A stretch of DNA of 59,522 nucleotides from Arthrobacter sp. AZCC_0090 (GTDB lineage: Bacteria > Actinomycetota > Actinomycetes > Actinomycetales > Micrococcaceae). A model generated the notes under the pieces. That model was not told the origin of the DNA. It saw only the letters and a program-made list of their open reading frames with translations, and made no database searches. A program made the position numbers and the translations under genes. The stretch covers positions 1 through 59,522 of the forward strand of contig NZ_JACHEE010000020.1 in the NCBI RefSeq assembly GCF_014207375.1. The letters run 5' to 3'. This document shows positions 9,217 through 16,619 of the stretch, piece by piece. Each line of letters starts with the position of its first letter. Within the stretch, counting starts at the first letter, position 1.

Positions 9217-10122
9217 GTGATCAACCTCGTAAAATTGGAGCACTTCCGCGTGCTCGCACGTACCGGGAACTACGAGCAGGCCTCCCGGAAACTTCACGTC
9301 ACCCAGCCCACCCTGAGCCGCAGCATCCAGTCGCTGGAACAAAGCCTTGACATGAGGCTGATAGAACGGCAACGGGGCCGAGCGGGCCTGCGCCTGACCA
9401 TCGGCGGCCAGGAACTGCTGCGCAGGTCAGAGCAATTACTCGAGATAGCCGGGGCCCTCGAAGAAGAACTTACCAACATCAAGCACGCACCTCAGCGAGA
9501 GCTTGCCTTTGGCATCGGGCCAATGCTCGCCAGCACAAGCCTCACCGAACCGCTGCTCCAAATCATGGAGGCCTACCCGTCGACAGATGTTTCGGTGGTC
9601 ATCGATCAGGGCGAGGTGATGAACCAACGCTTGCTAAACGGAAGCATCGAGTTCTATATCGCCCCGTTCCATCGCAATGCCAAGGTTCCCGGCGTCGAAC
9701 GGCGGCGATTTGGTAGCCGACCGCCCGGCATTCTGGTGCGTCCGGGGCACCCACTGGTAGGGCAGCATTCAATCTCGTCCGAGATGATTAGCCGATACCC
9801 CCGCATTTCGGGAACGGCCTGGAATGACCGGCTACTTTACGTCGATGAGGAGCTGGCCAGGCATCTTCACGCCACGGTGGAAATCGACAACTTCGAGCTG
9901 CTAGTCCGAACGACCCTCAGGTCAGACGCCGTCCTCATGTTTTCAGCGCGGGACCGGGAGCGGGAACTTGTCCCACTCGATGTCGACTTTGACCTAGCCG
10001 AGTCTCCCGAAATAAGTGCCTTCATGCTTGCAGGCCACCCCCTTTCGCCCGCTGCCGCGTTACTCATAGACCTGCTCAAAGCAGCGTATGTCCACCGCAA
10101 GGGCGAACCCGACGCGATCTGA
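9217..10122 (+). CDS. LysR-family transcriptional regulator
   Basis: 301-residue regulator. The N-terminal winged helix (residues 1-60) reads LEHFRVLARTGNYEQASRKL then VTQPTLSRSIQSLEQSL, a textbook LysR recognition helix. Residues 90-290 form the periplasmic-binding-like effector domain (ELAFGIGPMLAS onward). GTG 9217 is chosen because the LysR domain starts at once after it; a longer frame from 9133 would add 28 residues of non-family sequence. LysR proteins bind a pathway metabolite and switch on a divergent operon, here probably the CoA-transferase and possibly the P450 operon downstream on the same strand. Confidence 0.92.
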   Translation: MINLVKLEHFRVLARTGNYEQASRKLHVTQPTLSRSIQSLEQSLDMRLIERQRGRAGLRLTIGGQELLRRSEQLLEIAGALEEELTNIKHAPQRELAFGIGPMLASTSLTEPLLQIMEAYPSTDVSVVIDQGEVMNQRLLNGSIEFYIAPFHRNAKVPGVERRRFGSRPPGILVRPGHPLVGQHSISSEMISRYPRISGTAWNDRLLYVDEELARHLHATVEIDNFELLVRTTLRSDAVLMFSARDRERELVPLDVDFDLAESPEISAFMLAGHPLSPAAALLIDLLKAAYVHRKGEPDAI

Positions 10123-10268
10123 GGTTTTAATATACTTTTTTCGTATAAATTTTAGATGAAACATTCATTGGCGGAAATTGGAAGAATCGGCTTAACTTCC
10201 AATCAGGCCACCAGAGCACCTTCGGCGGTCACTGAAATCAATACGTGACTCGATGGAGAGGCCCGAAT
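10123..10268 (+). promoter_or_regulatory. AT-rich promoter region of the first P450 operon
   Basis: After the LysR stop, bases about 10123-10190 are markedly AT-rich compared with the surroundings. They include a small inverted repeat, TATAC (10131-10135) and GTATA (10143-10147). The P450 start follows a GGAGAGG ribosome site. This is the only place for a promoter of the 10.3-14.5 kb operon, but I cannot fix -35 and -10 boxes. Confidence 0.45.
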
Positions 10269-11519
10269 ATGACCGACTGGCATGAAATCGACAACCAGCT
10301 GACAGACCCAGCCTGGTACGGGAAGGGCGACTCCCACCGGACCTTCAAACTCTTGCGTGACGAGGACCCTGTTCACTGGACCCAGGACGACCGCTACGGC
10401 CGTCACTATTGGACGCTGACCAGGCATGAGGACATCAAGAACTATTTGCTGGACGACCAGCTGTATAGCAACCGGATTGACACGCGCATCCCCCGCAGTT
10501 CGAAGCGGCGCACGCCCGAGCAGCGCCATCAACTCGGGTTCGACGTGCTCATGACGGCAAACGATAATCCCCTTCACGATCTCTACCGGCGCCCGCTCAA
10601 CAAGCACTTCAGCGTCCCGGCCGTAGGCCGGCTGAAGTCCCAGATCGACGCCGTTGTCGACGGCATTATCGCAGAGGCGTGTGAACGCGACGAGGTTGAC
10701 GTGGTGGACAACATCGCCGAGGAGCTCTCTGCTCGTGTGATCCTGACGATGCTCGGTGCGCCTCCGGAAGACTGGGATATGTTACGGGAGGCGACCTCCC
10801 AGAAAATGGCTGCTGCCGATCCTCGCTACATCATCGACAACGATCACATCAAGACGTACCAGATTGGCGCGCAGCGTCTCTACGACTACAGCCAGAGGCT
10901 CACCCAGGAGCGCCGCAAGGATCCCAAGGACGACCTGGCCACGGTGATCGCACAAATGCAGATCGATGGAGACCCGCTGAGCCCCCATGAGTCGGCCACA
11001 TACTGTTCACTGATGATCTCCGGGGGTCTCGAGTCGACGCGCAACACGGCCGCCGTCGGACTGTGGGCCTTCATGAACAACCCCGAGCAGCGCACTCTGC
11101 TGCTGGAAGATCCCTCCCTGACTAAGTCCACCGTCGAAGAGGTCATCCGCTGGGTCAGCCCGGGCTCGGGCCGGCTGCGGGTCGCCACCCGGGATTTCGA
11201 GCTGCACGGAAAGACGATCCGTCAGAATGACTGGATCATCGCCTTCCTGGCCTCGGCCAACCGCGATGAGCGCGTGTTCGAGAACCCGGAGAAGTTCGAC
11301 ATCCGGCGCAATCCGAACCCGCACCTGGGACTAGGAGAGGGCCTGCATATGTGCTTGGGGCGTAACCTGGCCCGCCTTGAGCTGGCCTCATTCTTCCCCA
11401 AGTTCCTGCGGGCATTCCCGGACATCGAACTGACGGCCGATCCCGAGTGGATCCCCGACGCCAATGTCACCGGCTTCCGCACGATGCCGGTCCGACTCAA
11501 CACGCCGGCCCTCGTATAA
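10269..11519 (+). CDS. cytochrome P450 (module 1)
   Basis: 416-residue soluble bacterial P450 that uses two electrons delivered by a ferredoxin to insert one oxygen atom into an unreactive C-H bond. The heme loop is LGEGLHMCLGRNLARLE with the axial thiolate at about Cys362. The I-helix reads SGGLESTRNT, with Ser where many P450s have Thr next to the acid residue. The EEVIR sequence gives the ExxR pair. First gene of an operon with its own [2Fe-2S] ferredoxin, ferredoxin reductase, an HtaA-like protein and an SDR. The substrate cannot be read from sequence; the context suggests a cyclic hydrophobic compound. Confidence 0.95.
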   Translation: MTDWHEIDNQLTDPAWYGKGDSHRTFKLLRDEDPVHWTQDDRYGRHYWTLTRHEDIKNYLLDDQLYSNRIDTRIPRSSKRRTPEQRHQLGFDVLMTANDNPLHDLYRRPLNKHFSVPAVGRLKSQIDAVVDGIIAEACERDEVDVVDNIAEELSARVILTMLGAPPEDWDMLREATSQKMAAADPRYIIDNDHIKTYQIGAQRLYDYSQRLTQERRKDPKDDLATVIAQMQIDGDPLSPHESATYCSLMISGGLESTRNTAAVGLWAFMNNPEQRTLLLEDPSLTKSTVEEVIRWVSPGSGRLRVATRDFELHGKTIRQNDWIIAFLASANRDERVFENPEKFDIRRNPNPHLGLGEGLHMCLGRNLARLELASFFPKFLRAFPDIELTADPEWIPDANVTGFRTMPVRLNTPALV

Positions 11520-11554
11520 ACGCCAGGGACAGCGGCACCAAAGAAGGAGATTCC

Positions 11555-11863
11555 GTGCCAACAGTACGATTCACTACCCCGCAGGGCGACGTTAAAGAAA
11601 TCGGCGCAAGCGACGGCGAGAACCTGATGAAGATCGCCGTCCAGAATGGGCTCCCGGGAATCGAGGGCGAGTGCGGCGGCGAGATGAACTGCGCCACGTG
11701 CCACGTGTACATCACTGAGCCCTGGAAGAGCAGGATGAGGTCCGCATCGGTAGACGAGAACGATTTGCTGGAGTTCGATGACAAGGTCTGCGCTGACAGC
11801 CGACTCGGCTGCCAGGTAAAGGTAACCGCCGCCCTCGATGGCATGGACGTCGCCATTCCCTGA
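11555..11863 (+). CDS. [2Fe-2S] ferredoxin (module 1)
   Basis: 102-residue plant/adrenodoxin-type ferredoxin, the electron carrier for the P450 35 bases upstream. Cluster ligands are Cys40, Cys46, Cys49 (ECGGEMNCATC) and Cys86 (LGCQV). The spacing C-x5-C-x2-C with a distal Cys is the adrenodoxin/putidaredoxin pattern. The start is GTG 11555 behind AAGGAG. An in-frame extension upstream overlaps the P450 gene and is not family-like. The other P450 module in this window uses an unrelated [3Fe-4S] protein. Confidence 0.95.
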   Translation: MPTVRFTTPQGDVKEIGASDGENLMKIAVQNGLPGIEGECGGEMNCATCHVYITEPWKSRMRSASVDENDLLEFDDKVCADSRLGCQVKVTAALDGMDVAIP

Positions 11864-11897
11864 CCCCGGTCAGGGACCTAACAGCAGGAGATGAACG

Positions 11898-13157
11898 ATG
11901 GCGGTCTACTACGACACGCTGATTGTCGGCACCGGCCACGCCGGAACCCAGCTCGCCGTATCGCTGCACAATGGCGGCTACACAGGTACGGTCGGGCTCG
12001 TCGGGAGTGAGACGGAATTGCCCTACGAGCGGCCCCCGCTGTCCAAGGGATACATGTCCGGCGAGCAGGACGACGACGAAATCCTGATCCGGAGCCAGTC
12101 TTTTTGGGACGAATCCGGCATCGACCTTCGGCTCGGAGAGGAAGTGACGGAGGTCGACGCCGGATCCTCCACCACAACCACCCGCGGCGGGGAGCACATC
12201 GGTTTTGGAACACTTGTCTGGGCTGCAGGCGGCACGGCTCGCCGTATCCCGGTTCCCGGCAGCAACCTGCGTGGCGTACGGAGCCTGCGGACCATTGCCG
12301 ATGCCCGGCTGCTGCGTCATTCGGCCAATTCGGTCAGGCGCCTAGCCGTGATCGGGGGCGGCTACATCGGGTTGGAGGCCGCAGCCAAGTTCACCGAACT
12401 GGGCGTCCAAGTCACGGTCGTCGAGGCACTCCCCCGGCTCCTGGCCCGGGTGACCGGACAGGAGATCTCGGACTACATCGCACAACTGCACGAGAACCAC
12501 GGCGTACGGATCATCCTCAACTCGGGAGTGGAGGAGATCACCGGCTCCAAAGGTCACGTCACGGGGGTGCGACTGGCCTCCGGCGAACATGTCCCCGCAG
12601 ACCTCGTGCTGGTGGGCATCGGACTGATCCCATCCTGCCGAACACTTCAGGAAGCGGGCGCCGCGGTTGACAACGGCATCGTCACCGACGCGTTCTGCCA
12701 CAGCACGCTGCCGAATATCTACGCGATCGGCGATTGCGCGAACACTCCGTCAAAATACGCACAAACAGGACGCGTCCGCCTGGAATCCGTGCAGAATGCG
12801 ACCGATCAGGCAAAAACCGTCGCTGCGGCCATCCTAGGCGATGCCCGTCCCTACACCGCTCCCCCCTGGTTCTGGTCACACCAGTACGACACCAAGATCC
12901 AGACCGCCGGTCTCCAAACCGGGCATGAAACGACCATCATCCGGGGAAACCCGGCCGAATCGCGCTTCAGCGTCATCTATCTCAAAGAGAATGAGGTCCT
13001 CGCGGTCGACGCCGTCAACATGATGCGCGACTATGTGCAAGGACGAAACCTGGTGGAACGCGGGGCCCGGATCGATGCAAACCTGGCGAAGGATCCGGAC
13101 GTTCCTCTCAAAGACACCGTAGTGAACACTGCCCACTCCGCGGTGATCCCGGCATGA
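11898..13157 (+). CDS. NAD(P)H-dependent ferredoxin reductase (module 1)
   Basis: 419-residue FAD protein of the putidaredoxin-reductase/rubredoxin-reductase type, passing electrons from NAD(P)H to the ferredoxin just upstream. It has the N-terminal FAD fold (TLIVGTGHAGTQLA), the ELPYERPPLSKGYM segment typical of this family, a second dinucleotide fold (VIGGGYIGLEAA at about 152), and the C-terminal FAD motif IYAIGDCAN. An AGGAG site precedes ATG 11898. Its stop overlaps the next start by four bases, so the HtaA-like protein is probably made in step with it. Confidence 0.94.
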   Translation: MAVYYDTLIVGTGHAGTQLAVSLHNGGYTGTVGLVGSETELPYERPPLSKGYMSGEQDDDEILIRSQSFWDESGIDLRLGEEVTEVDAGSSTTTTRGGEHIGFGTLVWAAGGTARRIPVPGSNLRGVRSLRTIADARLLRHSANSVRRLAVIGGGYIGLEAAAKFTELGVQVTVVEALPRLLARVTGQEISDYIAQLHENHGVRIILNSGVEEITGSKGHVTGVRLASGEHVPADLVLVGIGLIPSCRTLQEAGAAVDNGIVTDAFCHSTLPNIYAIGDCANTPSKYAQTGRVRLESVQNATDQAKTVAAAILGDARPYTAPPWFWSHQYDTKIQTAGLQTGHETTIIRGNPAESRFSVIYLKENEVLAVDAVNMMRDYVQGRNLVERGARIDANLAKDPDVPLKDTVVNTAHSAVIPA

Positions 13158-13681
13158 CTGCAGCCACGCACGGGTCCGACCAAACAGCGATCCTCGCGTC
13201 CGCGCCCGGCACACTGCGATGGGCGATCAAAAGAAGCTTCCGCGGATATATCTCGGCGCTGGAAGACGGCTCCGAGGCCGGAATCGGCGTCACTTTGACA
13301 GAGGACGAGTACGAGTTTCCGGGCGACTCCATTCACATCGCACCGGATGGTCGGCGCATCTTCGTGAAGTTCCAGGGTGCGGTCGCCTTCGACGGCTACG
13401 GTGGCCTGCTGGCGATAACATTCGCACAGCCCTGGCTCGAGCTCGACGGGGACCGCGTCACGCTGACGGTTGAAGACGCGCTGACCGGCGGCGTCCGGCA
13501 CGCCATAGCCCGGTTCACCTTGGCCCCTGCGCTCCTCGACGCGCCGACGGGGGTCGTCCGCTGGAACAACTGCTCGCCCGAGCTCACCTTCGAGGGGGTG
13601 CGGTTCTTCGGAGACACCTACCGTGTCGGCGCGCCGCTGGATCACCTCAGCTTCTACCTGACGACCGCTCCCCCGGCATGA
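13154..13681 (+). CDS. HtaA-like domain protein, cytoplasmic (module 1)
   Basis: 175-residue single-domain protein. Its start overlaps the reductase stop (ATGA). The sequence fits the HtaA heme-binding fold known from the corynebacterial surface heme uptake system. It has an opening LRWAIKRSFRGYI (21-33), a central FQGAVAFDGYGGLLAITF (73-90), and an ending GDTYRVGAPLDHLSFYL. From memory the family centre reads GH-G with His as a heme ligand; here Tyr82 stands in that place. No signal peptide, anchor or membrane segment is visible, so it should be cytosolic, unlike classic HtaA. A homologue occupies the same place after the second P450-ferredoxin-reductase set. Role unknown: heme delivery to the P450 or binding of a hydrophobic substrate are both possible. 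Confidence 0.7.
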   Translation: MTAATHGSDQTAILASAPGTLRWAIKRSFRGYISALEDGSEAGIGVTLTEDEYEFPGDSIHIAPDGRRIFVKFQGAVAFDGYGGLLAITFAQPWLELDGDRVTLTVEDALTGGVRHAIARFTLAPALLDAPTGVVRWNNCSPELTFEGVRFFGDTYRVGAPLDHLSFYLTTAPPA

Positions 13682-13718
13682 CCTCGACGACCTCACCCGA
13701 CTACAGCAAGGACGTACC

Positions 13719-14498
13719 ATGACAGAACGGAACGGCCCCTCCTACCCCGAGCTCGACGGTAAAGTCGCTGTCATCACCGGGGCAGCACGCGGCATGGGGG
13801 CGCGCTTCGCCGAAGGCCTTGCCGTGCGGGGCGTCGCAGTGATCGCCGGCGATATCAACGCCGAGGCCATGGAGGCGACAGCTGCGGCCATCGAGTCCTC
13901 CACCGGGGGACGGGTCATCGGCTGCCGCCTTGACGTGACCCAACCGGAAGACCACACACGGCTGGCCGAGCGCGCCGTCGAACAGTTTGGCCGGCTCGAC
14001 TACTGGGTGAACAACGCCGGCGTCTTCCCGCAGGCACCGATCCTCGACATTACCCCCGATCAATTGCATGCCACCTTTTCAGTCAATGTCGACGGCGTAC
14101 TCTTCGGGGCGCAGGCAGCGGCCCGAAGCATCGGTACCGGTGGCGGGTCGGTTGTGAACATGGCCTCGCTGGCTGCTTTCCGCGTCAGGCCTGCACGGGG
14201 CGCATACGGAACCTCGAAGGCCGCCGTGACGCACCTGACCAAATTCCTCGCCCGCGAGCTCGGCAGCACGGGCATCCGCTTCAACGCCATCGCGCCAGGA
14301 TTCGTCGAAACCGAGATGACCCGGTGGCTCCACGACGATCCGGCCGCCCTCACCGCTGCCCTCGACACCGTCCCGCTCGGCCGGATGGGCACCACCGACG
14401 ACATCCTGGGTGCTCTCCTTTTCCTCCTGTCCGACAGCTCGAGCTATATCACGGGAACAACACTCACCGTCGACGGCGGATCCAGCACCCACTCGTGA
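13719..14498 (+). CDS. short-chain dehydrogenase/reductase
   Basis: 259-residue classical SDR. It has the cofactor motif TGAARGMG, DV at about 75, NNAG near 96, a catalytic Ser region (VVNMASLAAF) and YGTSK as the Tyr-Lys pair, ending with ITGTTLTVDGGSS. The Asp after the second strand (AGDINAEA) suggests NAD(H) preference. It is the last complete gene of the first P450 operon, 37 bases after the HtaA-like gene. Oxidation of the alcohol made by the P450 to a ketone is the obvious role, setting up Baeyer-Villiger oxidation by the enzyme encoded next. Confidence 0.93.
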   Translation: MTERNGPSYPELDGKVAVITGAARGMGARFAEGLAVRGVAVIAGDINAEAMEATAAAIESSTGGRVIGCRLDVTQPEDHTRLAERAVEQFGRLDYWVNNAGVFPQAPILDITPDQLHATFSVNVDGVLFGAQAAARSIGTGGGSVVNMASLAAFRVRPARGAYGTSKAAVTHLTKFLARELGSTGIRFNAIAPGFVETEMTRWLHDDPAALTAALDTVPLGRMGTTDDILGALLFLLSDSSSYITGTTLTVDGGSSTHS

Positions 14499-14530
14499 CT
14501 GCGCGCCCGCAACCATCCAACGGAGATTCC

Positions 14531-14707
14531 ATGAACGAGCAAGAGGTCATCGTGATCGGAGGCGGCGTAGCCGGACTCGATATCCCGGGCGGCTCCATGA
14601 GACTCCCGTCTGGAGCAGTAAGCGCCGGCAGGATTCCGGAGGTTTGGCGAATATTCAATTACGAGAAGAATAGATTATTTGTTGAGATACGAGTTCTCCA
14701 CCGATAG
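14531..14707 (+). pseudogene. truncated FAD-dependent protein start
   Basis: An ATG with a good GGAG ribosome site opens EQEVIVIGGGVAGL, the start of an FAD-binding fold. Immediately after this the family resemblance stops and the frame ends 58 residues in. The break at about 14578 and the low-GC sequence that follows look like a recombination junction that removed the body of a flavoprotein gene, probably the original sixth gene of the P450 operon. Confidence 0.65.
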
Positions 14708-14818
14708 TATTTTAAAAAGCTAGTCGCGCGGAGAACTTGCCGCATGGCCGAGTCGCAGCGGCGGCCCCCAAGTTTTTTCACCATTGAGTGCCCCCAGGGG
14801 CGACACCTAGGAGTTGAC
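14640..14818 (+). promoter_or_regulatory. AT-rich region before the BVMO gene
   Basis: Bases 14640-14730 are much richer in A and T than the flanks and separate the broken flavoprotein start from the Baeyer-Villiger monooxygenase. They probably carry a promoter for the 14.8-20.1 kb genes. An AGGAG ribosome site lies just before GTG 14819. Confidence 0.4.
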
Positions 14819-16432
14819 GTGACCAAAGACGGTACGAATTCAGCTGTAACTGACTATGACGTTGTGGTCGTAGGCGCCGGTGCAGGCGGCATCTTCGCAG
14901 TACACGAGTTTAAGGAAAAGGGACTCTCGGTACTCGGCCTCGAATCGGGAAGCGGGTTCGGCGGAGTCTGGTTTCACAACCGCTACCCGGGCGCCCGCGT
15001 CGATGTGGAAAGCTATTTCTACTGCTATGTGGACCCCAAAATCTATTCCGAGTGGAAATGGTCCGAACGCTATGCCGCCCAGCCAGAAATCCTGGCCTAC
15101 CTCAATTTCGCTGCTGACAAGTACGACGTCAGGGGGAACTACAAGTTCTCCACCCGGATGACAGGCGCCCAGTGGGACCCGTCAACCGACAGCTACACCA
15201 TCGCGATGAGCGACGGTAAGGCGGTCACCGCCCGTGTTTTGGTCATGGCCACCGGGCAGCTTTCCGAGGCACGCAAGCCCAGTTTCGATGGGCTGGACGA
15301 CTTCAAGGGCGAATGGGTCCAGACCTCACACTGGCCCGAACATCCGGTTGCGCTCAAAGGCAAACGTATTGCCGTGATCGGCACCGGATCCTCCGGCGTC
15401 CAGGTCATCCCCCAGCTGGCCAAAGAGGCCGAGCGCCTCTACGTCTTCCAGCGCACTGCGAACTACTCGGTGCCCGCGCAGAACAGCCCGATGGACGAGG
15501 GCCGCTACCAGGACATCGCACGCGGAGTCGAAGACGTCTGGCGCGAACTGGTGGGCACCTTCTCCGGGACGCGTAATCCCCGCGGTTCCGCACGTGCCGC
15601 CGACATGTCCCCCGAGGAACAGCAGCAGCTCCTTCAAGAGCGGTGGGAACATGGCGGTCACACTATGAACTCCGTGTTTACCGACCAGTCAAGTAACGCT
15701 GACGCAAACGCAATTGTCGCGGAGTTTGTCCGCGATAAGGTCCGTCAGACGGTCAAGGACCCGGCAGTGGCTGAAAAGCTGATTCCGACCGAATATCCGA
15801 TCGGCTCGCGTCGTCTGTGCGTCGATATCGGCTACTACGAGACTTACAACCGCGACAACGTGACCCTTGTCAACGTCAAAGCCGACCCGATCGAGCGCAT
15901 CACTCCCCACGGCATAAAGACCCGGGACCAGGAATTTGAGGTGGACCTGATTGTCTTTGCACTCGGATTCGATGCCTTCACCGGAGCGCTGGATCAGTCC
16001 AACATCCGCAACGAAAAGGGCGAGCAACCCACCGACAAATGGGATCGGGGGCCGAAGACGTTCCTGGGCCTTATGACCACTGGCTTTCCGAATCTATTCA
16101 TCGTCACCGGCCCGGGCAGCCCCTCGGTGCTCGCCAACATGATCCTGGGCAATATGCAGCACGTGCGGTTCATAGCCAATGCGCTGACGTATATGAAGGA
16201 TCACGGGCATACCCGCATTGAGCCGACGGAGGAAGCCCAAACCGAGTGGACGGCGCACGTTGCGGATGCGGCCAGCAAGTTGCTGCGGCTGGGCGTCGAA
16301 AACTACATGGTTCACGTCAATAAAGACGATCAGAGCCGGACCTTCATACCGTACGCAGGAGGTTTGGACAAATACGTGGCCCGGACAAACGCAGTCGAAG
16401 AAAACGGGTACCAAGGGTTCGCCTTCGCCTGA
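14819..16432 (+). CDS. Baeyer-Villiger monooxygenase-like flavoprotein
   Basis: 537-residue type I BVMO-like enzyme, which turns ketones into esters or lactones with FAD, NADPH and oxygen. The FAD fold is VVVVGAGAGGIFAVHEF (about 15-31), followed by GVWFHNRYPGARVDVES, and the NADPH fold is IAVIGTGSSGVQVIP. The BVMO fingerprint FxGxxxHxxxWP appears as FKGEWVQTSHWP (162-173), with Gln168 in place of the usual His and a His three residues later. That makes it an atypical member, and its activity should be treated with caution. GTG 14819 is preferred over an upstream frame start because of its AGGAG site and because family homology starts there. Confidence 0.88.
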   Translation: MTKDGTNSAVTDYDVVVVGAGAGGIFAVHEFKEKGLSVLGLESGSGFGGVWFHNRYPGARVDVESYFYCYVDPKIYSEWKWSERYAAQPEILAYLNFAADKYDVRGNYKFSTRMTGAQWDPSTDSYTIAMSDGKAVTARVLVMATGQLSEARKPSFDGLDDFKGEWVQTSHWPEHPVALKGKRIAVIGTGSSGVQVIPQLAKEAERLYVFQRTANYSVPAQNSPMDEGRYQDIARGVEDVWRELVGTFSGTRNPRGSARAADMSPEEQQQLLQERWEHGGHTMNSVFTDQSSNADANAIVAEFVRDKVRQTVKDPAVAEKLIPTEYPIGSRRLCVDIGYYETYNRDNVTLVNVKADPIERITPHGIKTRDQEFEVDLIVFALGFDAFTGALDQSNIRNEKGEQPTDKWDRGPKTFLGLMTTGFPNLFIVTGPGSPSVLANMILGNMQHVRFIANALTYMKDHGHTRIEPTEEAQTEWTAHVADAASKLLRLGVENYMVHVNKDDQSRTFIPYAGGLDKYVARTNAVEENGYQGFAFA

Positions 16433-16619
16433 CGACGTCCGCGGAACCGGCCGGCGTGCCAGAAGGCAACGCGAGGTTCGGTCCCACCGGAAACGTAGTG
16501 CCGGAGCTTGCCCGTGAGGCAAGAGTAGTAGCCCGTGATTCTGCCCTTGGGGTGTTGCGGTGGTTGGTTGGGCCGGGATGGCCGGTCCTTGGTGGTGACT
16601 TTGATGGAGGTAACAGATC

